Positions 55,117-64,000 of a DNA stretch of 64,000 nt are shown in pieces. How positions within the stretch are numbered: the first letter of the stretch is position 1; each line of letters starts with the position of its first letter. The notes beneath the pieces were generated by a model. That model did not search any database. It was not told the DNA's origin and worked only from the letters and a program-made list of their open reading frames with translations. The position numbers and the translations under genes were made by a program. Origin of the DNA: Marinobacter sp. F3R11 (GTDB lineage Bacteria > Pseudomonadota > Gammaproteobacteria > Pseudomonadales > Oleiphilaceae). Location: assembly GCF_003318275.1 (NCBI RefSeq), contig NZ_QOCH01000015.1:1087677-1151676 (forward strand), read 5' to 3'.

Positions 55117-58100
55117 TCAATACAGACTGCGCGGGATACCGTATCCCGACAAAAGTTTCTGGGTGAAAGGGTTCGTATTGCTAGCCGCGTGCAGGCGATA
55201 CCGCATTTCACCGTCATCAACCTGAAAACGAACATCCACCGCGCTGCTGCTGACGCCGGTTATGTCGGCCTTGTCCAGGAGCCGGAACAACGCCCAGGGC
55301 CCGCTCTGGGAGATACTGCGCGGTGAACGATTGACCTGCACCGGCACCAGGGTAATCCGGCTTTCCACCGTCTCTCTCAGGGTATTGGGCCATACCAGAG
55401 GAATACTCTGGCGCGGGCCGTGACTGAACTCCACCAGCTGGCCATCAAGGTTCACCACGCTGCGACGCTTGTTGGATGACAGGTTCAGTGGCTCAAGTGC
55501 AAACTCCACATCCAGTGTTCCACTACGGGTAAAGTAGGCGCTGCGAATTTTTTCGGCTTTCTCCAGAGACGCCAGTACGTCGCGGCGCACCAACCCGGCC
55601 CGGTGAACATCTCCTACCTGTTCCGGATGATCCTCCAGGAACAGCTTCAGGTTGTCCTTATAGAAAGTGTCCAGCACGCCATCTGGCGCAAAGAACTGTT
55701 CAAAATCCTGCAGGGCAACGTCACGACCGGAATCGACGTTAAACGGATAGTACCTCGCCAGGTTTTGCTGGAAAGGCTGATAAACCTCCTGATACCACTC
55801 CCGTTCAAGTTGCGCTACCGCCTGATCCAGCAACACCCGCCAGCTTTCTGTGGCAAGCCGGTTCATCAGCCTGTTCAGCGGCTCGGGCTGATGAGCCGCC
55901 ATCCGCTGCAGGGTAAAGATAGGATCTGCGCCCTGCAGGCCCATTCTTGCCCGGGCTGCAGCCAGCGCTGCCTTGCCGGTGTCTGGCGATTCCTGCACTG
56001 CACGCATGTATTCGTGCAGATCGTTAACCACCAGCATCACCTGTTCAAACCCACTGGGCTGATCTCCGTTGCTTTTACGGGTGAGCTGGTTCAGGTCAGT
56101 GAACTGGCGCTCAATGTTCTGCAACATGCGGAAGTGTGCCGACTGTTCAAGCAGTTCCCGTGCGGCGGCGCCATCCCCTTCCGCTGCTGGTATCAGCTGG
56201 GTATTCCGACGGACCTGCTCAAGAAGATGTGCCAGTGGTTCATGACCACCAGTAAGGCTTTCCAGTACACGAACGCCGTGGTTGAGGTCTTCAAATTCCT
56301 GAATATCAACCCGGTTCAGAGCCATGCGCCAGGCGTTGGCGTAGTGCTCGGCATAAAGATTCTGCAAACTCGCCCTCAGTTCTGCTTCATCGGCGCTGCT
56401 GAAGTTGACGTTATCCCGGCGCCCCAGCACCCATGCATCTATCAGGGCCAGCTCGGTTACTGCATCGGATTTACGCAGGAACCACTTTTCCAGACCATCC
56501 CGGGTCAGCAGCGCGGGAATCCTCAGAGGGTCCTCTTCCCATTCATCAGCCTGCTCCACATGCTCAAAGACATTGCTGAACGCTGGGCCAGAGGCACGGG
56601 CAAGATCGACTGGCTGGCTGAAGTCGCGGCCTGCTTCAATCTCCAGATCCCGGTATACCCGATCTGGCGTAGGTATACGGCCCAGCTCATGTTGCGACCA
56701 CTGAACACTGCTTTTGAAAGGTGCAAGAGCCATATCAGCGGTAACATCACCATTGCGGGCCTGGTCCGCAAGATCGGTATAGACCATGGCGTAATCGAGA
56801 TGGGCCATGAGCCTCTGCTGGACATCGCTCTGGCCAGGAAAGGCGCCCTGCCAGTATTTGCTCATGTAGGCCGTTACAATATCGTTCCTGCGGCCGCTGG
56901 CATCGTATAGCATCCGCAAAACACGCAAATGCTCAAGGCGTTCCGGGCTATTGTCTGGCGCCCGGCTCATTTCACCCATCACACCAAACATCAGGGCCGG
57001 CAGGTACTGATAGGCCAACATATCCAGGTATGAGGCTTCCACTTTCGGCCCGATTTTGTGGCCCTTATACAGACCCATGTCACTGACCAGCAACCACTGC
57101 TTGCGATGATCCCCGAAAGCCAGCGTTGCCTGGCGTAACTGGTCCAATGGTTCCAGCAGATTGCGGCCGGTAGTATCTGGCTCATAACCTACCGGCTGCC
57201 AGTTATTGATGAAGCCCTGTACCCGTGTTTCAACCGACGCTGCAGCCTCGGCGTTCTTGATGAAATAATGTTGCCAGCCCGCGGTTATACCTGCACCTGC
57301 GCACACAGCCACAATGGCGGCCATAGTTACCCGGCGCTGACGACCACGCACAATCCGCCGGTTGTCGCCGGCAAGCCCGGCTTCGGGATAGATAATTCCG
57401 GGGAAGAGGGATTGGGTAAACAGATTTTCGGACTGACCCGTGCGCTGCGCGGGCTGAATAGGGCCGGACACCTGATAATGACTGGCTGCAGCGGAGACAA
57501 AAGCATCTTCCGGCACGCCTTCCTGTACAACAGAGGTGAAGTATGTCCCGCGAACCAGTGCCGGTGTCGAAAAAGCATCCGCAGACAGAAGGCTGGCCAG
57601 ATAGGTTTCAAGCACTGGCTTCATGCCCGCCAACTGGCGCGTAAATGAGTAGGCAGCCGCCCGCTCCTCAGCATCACGGGTGCGGGACAGGACATCCGGC
57701 AAACGGTCGTTCAGCCGCGCAACCATCTCGCTGAAGCGTTCCGGGAATTCATTCAGCCAGTCATCGTTATCCAGCTGACCTTCCAGCAAAAAGGTAAACC
57801 CGAGAGCCTGCTCTTTCTCCTGTTTACTTAGGGTGCGGACAAACGGTCCAAAGCCATAAAGCAGATCCATTTTGGTGAAAGACACATACACGGGCAGGCG
57901 TGATCCTATCTGCTCCATGAGCTCTCTCAGGCGCGTGCGCAACAAAATTGCATGGGCTTCCCGCTGCTCATCACTGGCTGTACTCAGGCTAGCCAGGTCC
58001 ACCGCCAGTATCACGCCGTTGAGCGGGCGTTGCGGGCGATTGCGTTCAAGCCACTGGATAAAATGTCCCCAGAGCCGCTGTTGTATTTCCTCCGCAGCAC

Positions 58101-58710
58101 TGTTTTCCTGATCACGCCCCTTGTTTTGGCTCTGGCTCAGCAGCTCACCATCCGGGTCAATCAGCACGCCGTTATCACCGATCCACCAGTCGAATCCATA
58201 CGGATTGCGATCTGCGCGATTGTTACGGGTAACATTGGTCAGTGTATAAGTCTGGCCGGAGCGCTGGATAAGGCTGGTTTTTCCTGCATTCTCTAACCCC
58301 ATGACCAGATACCAGGGCAACCGGTAGACGCCACGGCGCCCGGGCAGGTTGTTCTTCAGTGCTGAGAGCTGGCGGTCCAACAACCTTTGTTGCCGGCGCT
58401 CCATAGGTAGAATGGGATCTTCCTGTTCCTTCTGTGCCTCCGCCTTTGCCGCAGTAACCTTACCCAGACGACGTGCGAGCATAGCTGCCCAGATCATGGC
58501 AACCAGTAATATAACGCCCAGAGTCACCAGGGCTCGCATTTGCCAGGATGCCAGCGGGAAGCTTTCACGCACTTCCCATTTTGGCCCGAGCCACCAGGTG
58601 GCTACTAACAGCACAATCAGGCCAAGCGCCAGGGTGACCGGTGCCGCACTCCGAATGTATGGCAGAAGCCAGCGACCAATGAGTAATGCTTTTCTCCACA
58701 TGGTATCCAT
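55117..58710 (-). CDS. tssM: Type VI secretion protein TssM (IcmF/VasK)
   Basis: A 1197-residue inner-membrane protein that forms the membrane complex of the type VI system with TssL and TssJ. Two N-terminal helices (about 22-42 and 60-80) precede a cytoplasmic GTPase-like domain with Walker A GLENAGKTS (138-146). A third helix near residue 465 (AAIVAVCAGAGITAGW) leads to a large periplasmic part with the ImcF-related and C-terminal domains (NKRRSVVNLDGQ). Length is normal. It is the last visible gene of the operon. Confidence 0.96.
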   Translation of the reverse strand: MDTMWRKALLIGRWLLPYIRSAAPVTLALGLIVLLVATWWLGPKWEVRESFPLASWQMRALVTLGVILLVAMIWAAMLARRLGKVTAAKAEAQKEQEDPILPMERRQQRLLDRQLSALKNNLPGRRGVYRLPWYLVMGLENAGKTSLIQRSGQTYTLTNVTRNNRADRNPYGFDWWIGDNGVLIDPDGELLSQSQNKGRDQENSAAEEIQQRLWGHFIQWLERNRPQRPLNGVILAVDLASLSTASDEQREAHAILLRTRLRELMEQIGSRLPVYVSFTKMDLLYGFGPFVRTLSKQEKEQALGFTFLLEGQLDNDDWLNEFPERFSEMVARLNDRLPDVLSRTRDAEERAAAYSFTRQLAGMKPVLETYLASLLSADAFSTPALVRGTYFTSVVQEGVPEDAFVSAAASHYQVSGPIQPAQRTGQSENLFTQSLFPGIIYPEAGLAGDNRRIVRGRQRRVTMAAIVAVCAGAGITAGWQHYFIKNAEAAASVETRVQGFINNWQPVGYEPDTTGRNLLEPLDQLRQATLAFGDHRKQWLLVSDMGLYKGHKIGPKVEASYLDMLAYQYLPALMFGVMGEMSRAPDNSPERLEHLRVLRMLYDASGRRNDIVTAYMSKYWQGAFPGQSDVQQRLMAHLDYAMVYTDLADQARNGDVTADMALAPFKSSVQWSQHELGRIPTPDRVYRDLEIEAGRDFSQPVDLARASGPAFSNVFEHVEQADEWEEDPLRIPALLTRDGLEKWFLRKSDAVTELALIDAWVLGRRDNVNFSSADEAELRASLQNLYAEHYANAWRMALNRVDIQEFEDLNHGVRVLESLTGGHEPLAHLLEQVRRNTQLIPAAEGDGAAARELLEQSAHFRMLQNIERQFTDLNQLTRKSNGDQPSGFEQVMLVVNDLHEYMRAVQESPDTGKAALAAARARMGLQGADPIFTLQRMAAHQPEPLNRLMNRLATESWRVLLDQAVAQLEREWYQEVYQPFQQNLARYYPFNVDSGRDVALQDFEQFFAPDGVLDTFYKDNLKLFLEDHPEQVGDVHRAGLVRRDVLASLEKAEKIRSAYFTRSGTLDVEFALEPLNLSSNKRRSVVNLDGQLVEFSHGPRQSIPLVWPNTLRETVESRITLVPVQVNRSPRSISQSGPWALFRLLDKADITGVSSSAVDVRFQVDDGEMRYRLHAASNTNPFTQKLLSGYGIPRSLY

Positions 58711-58745
58711 ACCCGCTGTTTATACGTAGTGAGGTTGCCAGGCCC

Positions 58746-60209
58746 TCAGGCCAGTCGTTCAAGTTGTTTCATCAAAGCCGGTTCCCAGTCTTCAATTACA
58801 AGACCGCCTATCTGCTGCTTCAGATCCTGGATCTGCCGGGTGGCCAGACCGACCAGACCGGCTTCTTTCATCAGACGTGCTGAGCCAAGACGCCAGTAGA
58901 ACTGCTCCCGAGGCTCCCGTGCTTCCGCCAGACCCTCTTCCAGTATCTGCATCGCCGGAGTCAGCCCTTTCTGGGCGGCCAACTCCCGCGCTGTGTCGTA
59001 TGCCTGTTCCCAAGGGCTTGCACCGCCGGAATGGCCCTGTGCGGACGCCGACCAGAGCCACTCCCGCGCTTCCGAAGACAGGAACGGTGTGCCATCGTTA
59101 AACGTCAGGTCAGCAAGTTGTGGCAATCGCTCAACAAACTCGTTAACAGCCACACGAATAGCTTCAGCACAGCTGTCGCACCCTAAAGCACCGGCTACTC
59201 TGGCACTCAGCCAGTGACCATCGAGCCAGAAGGGGCTTACCGAGAGACTCTGCTCTATACGTTGCCACAAAGCCTGATCCGGCGATTTTTCCAAAGCTTC
59301 ACGGTATTCCGCGACGCGATCCGCACTGACAGCAGCAAGATCAGTGCGTTTACCATCCCGGGTTGGGGGTATGGATGTAATACTCTGCCAGATGGCGTAG
59401 CGCCGTAACTGGTAGCCCAGGGACCGCTCCGGCTCTGTTCCTGTCAACATGTCCGCCACTTTTAACAAGCTCTGGCGGGTAGCACGTTCATTGCCCGGAT
59501 CCAGTGTCAGAGCACCAAGCGACGGGCTGGAGGGTGACATCGCTGTACCCGCCATTGCTCTGCTGTCTGTTGCGGAGTTTGCTGACGGTGTCTCTGCCGC
59601 TTTGCCCGGGCTGTTTTCAGTACCCCCTTGACGGGAGCCGGCCCCGGCCTCCGGGTTCCGGGACAGCTGTTCGACTGCACGCCGGAGGTCTGTTAATGCA
59701 TCGTCAGGCAGCTCCCGTTGCTGTGCCTGGGTCTTGAGTTTTGTTACCAGCTCAAGACAATAGCTTTGACCATCACCAACACTGGCATCGAAAGACTTTC
59801 CCGCCACACCCTTGGTCGCGCGCTGGAGCATCTGGGTGAACATCATTTTCCGCGCCCGCTTTCCTTTCTCGCCCGGCACCGGCCACCCGTCTTCCCACCA
59901 GGTTTCCAATACTCGATTGAGCAGATAAAGCGAAAGCGCAAAACGCTCTCCGTCGCTGCCACGCTGCAGGGCGATCAGGAGAAAGCCAAGGACTTTCAGA
60001 TCCTTGCTGCGAGCCGACAGGATGTTCAGGGATCCACTTTCAACCTTGCTCCAGTCAATACTGGAATGGGCAAGAGAACCTATTTTCATGATCTCGTTTT
60101 CAAGGAATCCGAGGTCAGCGTCCTCCCCCAGCGCCATGCCCGTTGCACACTCACCTTTCAGGGGCTCAACAATCTGCTCAACGTAAGGGTGCTGTTCGAT
60201 AACCTGCAT
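58746..60209 (-). CDS. tssA: Type VI secretion protein TssA (ImpA/VasJ)
   Basis: About 487 residues from ATG 60209 (GGGAT upstream); the 27-residue in-frame extension overlaps vasI and is not conserved. The N-terminal ImpA domain (GEDADLGFLENEI, SIDWSKVE, LKVLGFLLIAL) primes sheath and tube assembly. A low-complexity linker (about 190-225) separates a VasJ-type C-terminal helical domain. It follows vasI and precedes tssM by 35 nt. Confidence 0.93.
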   Translation of the reverse strand: MQVIEQHPYVEQIVEPLKGECATGMALGEDADLGFLENEIMKIGSLAHSSIDWSKVESGSLNILSARSKDLKVLGFLLIALQRGSDGERFALSLYLLNRVLETWWEDGWPVPGEKGKRARKMMFTQMLQRATKGVAGKSFDASVGDGQSYCLELVTKLKTQAQQRELPDDALTDLRRAVEQLSRNPEAGAGSRQGGTENSPGKAAETPSANSATDSRAMAGTAMSPSSPSLGALTLDPGNERATRQSLLKVADMLTGTEPERSLGYQLRRYAIWQSITSIPPTRDGKRTDLAAVSADRVAEYREALEKSPDQALWQRIEQSLSVSPFWLDGHWLSARVAGALGCDSCAEAIRVAVNEFVERLPQLADLTFNDGTPFLSSEAREWLWSASAQGHSGGASPWEQAYDTARELAAQKGLTPAMQILEEGLAEAREPREQFYWRLGSARLMKEAGLVGLATRQIQDLKQQIGGLVIEDWEPALMKQLERLA

Positions 60210-60246
60210 CTGTTTATCCCTGTGTCCTTGTGTCCTTGCAGTCCAA

Positions 60247-60936
60247 CTACCAGCCGCAGGCCTCACGAAGCGGGCGAATAGCACCCGCAAAGCCCGTCAG
60301 ATCGAATAACAGCCCATCGATACGGCTGTTTTCGGAGTAAACACGGATATCCGTTTCTGAGCCGATTCCCTTCACTGCACGAATAGCAGGCAGGCCACGC
60401 CCAATGCTGAGCACGTAGCCGTTATCCCGGACTCTCCAGGCGCTCCGGTCCGGGGTTTCAGAAACGCCAAGCCTCAGGCTGACCCGTTCTTCGTCCAGCG
60501 GTTCTGGCAGCATAAGGGTTAGTTCGGTAATGTTGTTGTGGCACTGCAGTGCAAGCAAAGGCCGGGGAGGCTGCACCCCCAGCGCCGGAACCGTAACCAG
60601 AAGCCCTGCAGTCTTTCCGGTATTGCGATAGGAAACACCAGCAGCTTCGGTTTCCGCCTGAGCATAGGCTGCGCGCCAGCGCCCGGTAAGTGCCTTATCG
60701 TGCAGTCCTGCACCTGACCCTGTTCCGGATGCGCCCTCCGCCAGCGGAGTTCCAAACACCTCGTCAAAACATGCCAGCCGCTCAAGACGCTGGGGTTCAC
60801 CTGTACACCTGCGTGCATCTTCCAGCAAACCCGCCTGGGCCGCCCCACACAGAGCCGCCAGGCTCAGAATGCCCAGGTATCTGGCAACCGCGACGACAGG
60901 CATACGAGCCAAAGTAATGATGTTCAGATATTTCAT
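60247..60936 (-). CDS. vasI: Type VI secretion-associated protein VasI (TagO)
   Basis: About 229 residues. ATG 60936 overlaps the vasH stop as ATGA. The N-terminus carries a signal-like helix (YLGILSLAALCGAAQA) and then LLEDARRCTGEPQRLERLACFDEVF, a conserved two-Cys segment of the family. A beta-rich C-terminal domain ends SENSRIDGLLFDLTGF. Accessory protein of vibrio-type T6SS clusters; its precise role is not known to me. Start at 60903 is also possible. Confidence 0.9.
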   Translation of the reverse strand: MKYLNIITLARMPVVAVARYLGILSLAALCGAAQAGLLEDARRCTGEPQRLERLACFDEVFGTPLAEGASGTGSGAGLHDKALTGRWRAAYAQAETEAAGVSYRNTGKTAGLLVTVPALGVQPPRPLLALQCHNNITELTLMLPEPLDEERVSLRLGVSETPDRSAWRVRDNGYVLSIGRGLPAIRAVKGIGSETDIRVYSENSRIDGLLFDLTGFAGAIRPLREACGW

Positions 60937-62486
60937 GCTTCGACTACCTGGTACTTCAGACACTTGTGGGCGAGTGTGCGTTTTGGCAAGCCGAGGCTTT
61001 CTGCAGCCTGAGCCCGGTTACCGCCGTATTGACGGAGACGATGGCGGATAACAGCAGCCTCAAAAGACTGGGCCGCAGCTTTGAGATCGCGAATATCGTC
61101 CAGGCTTGATACAGCTTCATGAATTTTCGGGCCACAGGGCTCCGAGACTACGTCAGTAAGCCTGATCACTTCGGGCTGAATATCATCTCCGGCAGGTGTC
61201 TGCAGGCACGCCAACTCTATGATATTGCGCAGCTCCCTGGCATTGCCCGGGAAGTCATAGGTCGAGAGCAACTGCAAGGCGTGACTGCTGATGCCAAGCG
61301 GCCCGCTGCCTTCGCGCTCGGTATACAGACGAATAAAATGGCGACTGAGAGATTCAAGGTCATCAAGGCGCTCACGCAAAGGCGAGACCTGTAAGGGGAA
61401 CTGACTCAGGCGGTAGAACAGATCCCGGCGAAATCCGCCGTCTTCGATACTTTGCTGCAATGGCTGATGCGTAGCCGCAACGAGACGAAAATCGGAATGC
61501 TGCTCATGCCGTGCCCCAAGCGGCCGGAATTCCCGGGTTTCCAGCACCCGCAGGAGTTTGGACTGCAAGGCTGTAGGCATATCGCCGATTTCATCAAGAA
61601 AAAGTGTGCCTCCATTAGCCTGAGCCAGAAGCCCTTCTTTGGCTTGAACCGCTCCGGAAAACGCACCCTTTGTGTGGCCGAAAAGCTCGCTCTCCAACAA
61701 GCTCTCCGGTATAGCCGCACAGTTAACCACGACCAGCGGACCCTCGGCACGATCTGACAGCTCGTGAATGCCCCGGGCGACAACGTCTTTCCCGCTGCCG
61801 GTTTCACCCTGAATCAGCACCGACAGCTGGCTGCCTGCAGCACGGACAACCTGGGCTCGCAGTCTGGTCATGGCTTCCGAAGAGCCAACGAGAGTCCGGG
61901 CCAGTATTTCACAGCGCTGACGGACGGTTTCTGCATCGTGCAGGTGATCCAGAGAACGTTTGAGCATGCGCCGTTGCCAGACCTGATCCCGGCTTTGCAA
62001 TTGCGATATCCACTGGAGCTTGAGCAGTTGCAGAAGACCGCAATACAAAGGCTGGGCAACAATACTGCTCCAGTCAGCTTCATCCCGGCATAGTACGAGT
62101 ATGCCAAGGGTCCGGCCATCATCACCGCTCAAGGGCTCGAGCCACAGGGATTTTGGACGACCGCTGGCTTCGATGAGGCGTTGAAAGCCGGGATGATCAA
62201 GGCGGTAGCTGGCAGCACGAGTGAGTTCGCGTGCTTTGCCGGTTTGCAGCAAATGTGCGAATGGATGGCTGAAGTCACCACAGTCAAACTCACCTTGCTC
62301 AGGCATATCGCCACAGTGCAGTGTGCGGCCACTGAGGTCGAGTTCCAATGCCCAGCAACGCGTCAGGCCGAAGGTATTTTCCAGCTGTGTGGTAGCGGTT
62401 TTCAGCAAATCCGGCAGTGTTGCCTGTCGGATCAGTGCCACTGCCAGCTCTATGCCAGTGTGCAGTTCCATCTGCATCCGTCCCAT
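60933..62486 (-). CDS. vasH: Sigma-54-dependent T6SS activator VasH
   Basis: A 517-residue bacterial enhancer-binding protein. An N-terminal GAF-like sensor (about 1-170) precedes the AAA+ domain with Walker A GETGSGKD, the sigma-54 contact loop in the form GAFSGA (Ser for the usual Thr), Walker B GGTLFLDEIGD, and a Fis-type helix-turn-helix at the end (GGNRAQAAESLGLPKRTL). It should activate T6SS promoters with RpoN. It overlaps vasI and follows clpV by about 45 nt. Confidence 0.95.
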   Translation of the reverse strand: MGRMQMELHTGIELAVALIRQATLPDLLKTATTQLENTFGLTRCWALELDLSGRTLHCGDMPEQGEFDCGDFSHPFAHLLQTGKARELTRAASYRLDHPGFQRLIEASGRPKSLWLEPLSGDDGRTLGILVLCRDEADWSSIVAQPLYCGLLQLLKLQWISQLQSRDQVWQRRMLKRSLDHLHDAETVRQRCEILARTLVGSSEAMTRLRAQVVRAAGSQLSVLIQGETGSGKDVVARGIHELSDRAEGPLVVVNCAAIPESLLESELFGHTKGAFSGAVQAKEGLLAQANGGTLFLDEIGDMPTALQSKLLRVLETREFRPLGARHEQHSDFRLVAATHQPLQQSIEDGGFRRDLFYRLSQFPLQVSPLRERLDDLESLSRHFIRLYTEREGSGPLGISSHALQLLSTYDFPGNARELRNIIELACLQTPAGDDIQPEVIRLTDVVSEPCGPKIHEAVSSLDDIRDLKAAAQSFEAAVIRHRLRQYGGNRAQAAESLGLPKRTLAHKCLKYQVVEA

Positions 62487-62530
62487 GTTTCTATTCCCTT
62501 AATTTCTCTTTATCCTGGCGCACTACCGGC

Positions 62531-64000
62531 TCAGGACACAGTCCCTGAAAACCTGTTTTCACAAACGCTCAGGCTCACTCGCTTAACCGGCTCCTTCGCC
62601 GCGAGCTTTTCAAGCAACGCCAGTGACACCGGCGGCAACAGTTCTCCTTCGATGATAGACTCCAGCATCCTTGCACCGTTTTCACTGCGTGTTGCCCGGC
62701 TTCGGATAGCTTCTGCAAGACCATCTTCCAGAACGACTTCTGCGTGGTAGCGATCGCGAATCTGGTCAGCCAGACGTTCCAGCTTCTCTCCAACAATGCG
62801 GTTCAGAGTATCTTCACCCAGTGGCAGGTATGGCACTATTTCCATCCGGGCCAACAAGGCCGGCTTGAAGAAATCAGCCAGTTCCGGGTACAGGGCTTCT
62901 TCGATTTTCTCCGGTTCTTCAGCATGGTTGACGATGGTCTGATAACCGAGGTTGGAGGTCAGGAAAAACACAATGTTTTTACAATCGATCAGACGGCCTT
63001 CGCCATCAGCCAGTTCACCTTTATCAAAGGCCTGATAAAACAGGTTGAGAACTTCAGGGTGCGCTTTTTCCACTTCATCCAGTAACACCACGGAATATGG
63101 CTTCTGGCGAATGGCTTCGGTAAGGATGCCACCTTCGCCGAAACCGACGTAGCCCGGGGGGGAACCGATCAGGCGCGAAACCGTGTGTTTTTCCTGATAT
63201 TCAGACATGTTGATAGTCGTAAGGAACTGCCGGCCGCCATAGAGCAGTTCGGCAAGCTGTACAACGGTTTCTGTTTTACCAACGCCGCTGGGGCCGACCA
63301 GCAGAAATGCCCCCATAGGCCGACCGGGCCGGCGAAGGTCTGCGCGGGCGGTAAGCAAGTGCTGGTGCAGGCACTCAATGGCGGCATCCTGACCTTTGAT
63401 ATGGGCGTGCAGGTATGCTGGCAGATGGGTGATTTTTTCCAGTTCGTCTGCTGTCATGCGATTGACAGGAATACCTGTCCAGTCAGCAATGACTTCAGCA
63501 ATCTGTAGCGAATCTACCTGTGAGTGAACCAGTGGCTCACCAAGCTGCAGTTCCGTCAGTTCCTGTTCGATGGCGGCAGCTTCATTCTGCAACCCAGGGT
63601 GTTCTTCAAGGCCCTGAGTCTGCACCGCTGTTTGCTCTGACGCGGCGGATCCGGAAGATGCATTCTCGTCTTCGGCCGGGGTCAACAGCTGGTCCCGGAT
63701 ATCCACAAGGCGGGCAACCAGGCCACACTGTGTTTTCCAGTTCTGTTCCAGTTCCCCGGTCTGCTCTTTCAGCCTGGTTATTTGTTCTTCCAGCTCGGCT
63801 TCCCGGGCGGTATCAACATTCTGACCAAGGGTGTGCTCCCGGTTGAGCAGCTCTTTTTCCATAGAGAGCTGGTGCAATTCGCTGCGCATGTGGCTGAGCT
63901 TACGCGGGGGCGTGCTAAGGTTAAGGCTCACGCGGGCACAGGCGGTATCCAGTACGTCGATGGCTTTATCCGGGAGTTGCCGGCCAGCCAGATAACGCGC
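62531..64000 (-). CDS. clpV: T6SS AAA+ ATPase ClpV (TssH), N-terminus off window
   Basis: 490 codons are visible, open to the window edge. It begins in the first AAA module (GRQLPDKAIDVLDTACARV), continues through a helical insertion with coiled coil (about 60 residues of heptads), and holds the complete second AAA+ module with Walker A GPSGVGKTETV, Walker B VVLLDEVEKAH and a C-terminal ClpB D2-small domain (SENGARMLESII). ClpV disassembles contracted TssB/TssC sheaths for recycling. The apparent start at 63931 is internal. Confidence 0.95.
   Translation of the reverse strand, partial: ARYLAGRQLPDKAIDVLDTACARVSLNLSTPPRKLSHMRSELHQLSMEKELLNREHTLGQNVDTAREAELEEQITRLKEQTGELEQNWKTQCGLVARLVDIRDQLLTPAEDENASSGSAASEQTAVQTQGLEEHPGLQNEAAAIEQELTELQLGEPLVHSQVDSLQIAEVIADWTGIPVNRMTADELEKITHLPAYLHAHIKGQDAAIECLHQHLLTARADLRRPGRPMGAFLLVGPSGVGKTETVVQLAELLYGGRQFLTTINMSEYQEKHTVSRLIGSPPGYVGFGEGGILTEAIRQKPYSVVLLDEVEKAHPEVLNLFYQAFDKGELADGEGRLIDCKNIVFFLTSNLGYQTIVNHAEEPEKIEEALYPELADFFKPALLARMEIVPYLPLGEDTLNRIVGEKLERLADQIRDRYHAEVVLEDGLAEAIRSRATRSENGARMLESIIEGELLPPVSLALLEKLAAKEPVKRVSLSVCENRFSGTVS

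Noticed and set aside
58746..60290. TssA start at 60290
   Set aside because: The first 27 residues overlap vasI and read as non-conserved; MQVIEQHPYVEQI at 60209 begins the ImpA domain.
1..64000. CRISPR array, tRNA or rRNA genes, insertion sequences
   Set aside because: No regularly spaced direct repeats, tRNA-like cloverleaf ends or transposase frames were seen when reading both strands by eye.

Overview
The window reads as a chromosomal segment of a marine gammaproteobacterium. The gene families and their arrangement (Acr3/ArsH arsenic genes, ThiI with a rhodanese tail, TmcA, PpnN, AcnA, a dedicated proteobacterial sortase locus, VasH-type type VI secretion genes) most resemble Marinobacter and its relatives. 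That assignment is an inference from family content; no database search was possible. Coding density is high, most genes have clear homologues, and I see no tRNA, rRNA, CRISPR array, prophage or insertion sequence.

Layout. 1-2.7 kb: a divergent arsenic locus, with an arsenate reductase fused to an ArsR repressor facing arsH-acr3. 2.8-3.6 kb: uppP. 3.6-6.2 kb: a minus-strand operon of an ArsP-like permease with a Cys-rich loop, a glutamine amidotransferase, a small membrane protein and an ArsR regulator. 6.3-10.1 kb: uvrD and a succinate-semialdehyde dehydrogenase, the latter divergent from an acetylpolyamine/HDAC-type deacetylase. 11.3-26.4 kb: mostly housekeeping genes (thiI, ppnN, a cytochrome c, an acyl-CoA hydrolase, tmcA, DUF2237, a second UvrD-like helicase, an OmpA-family porin, dadA, a TatD nuclease) plus an HD-GYP phosphodiesterase. 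26.4-34.8 kb: a LysO-type exporter, a DUF2288 protein and a five-gene divergent signalling cluster (REC, REC-HDOD, Hpt-REC-GGDEF, and two hybrid-less histidine kinases). 34.9-45 kb: acnA, a chemoreceptor, SCO1, a zinc-finger/membrane/TPR protein, a rhomboid protease with a TPR-like tail, a leaderless OmpA-domain protein, a MAPEG protein and an acyltransferase. 45-50.8 kb: the dedicated sortase system (class GN sortase, VIT/vWA target, response regulator, sensor kinase). 50.9-54.8 kb: DUF3422, a DUF815 ATPase, a beta-barrel protein with a structured leader, and a YqjD/holin-like pair. 55.1-64 kb: part of a type VI secretion operon (clpV, vasH, vasI, tssA, tssM, in transcription order), cut by the window edge.

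The most unusual item is a dispersed 107-bp element present twice (18477-18583 and 47704-47810). A 53-bp core is conserved at 52 of 53 positions. It is flanked in each copy by 27-bp inverted arms of the same length but of unrelated sequence between the copies. This is the reverse of an ordinary MITE, in which the termini are conserved. Copy B sits across the 5' end of the sortase-target gene and appears to supply its Shine-Dalgarno sequence and start codon. Other points worth checking are the ArsC-ArsR fusion, the Cys-rich loop of the ArsP-like permease, a possible CBM9/DOMON-like sensor domain in the sortase-system kinase, and the long hairpin leader of the beta-barrel gene.
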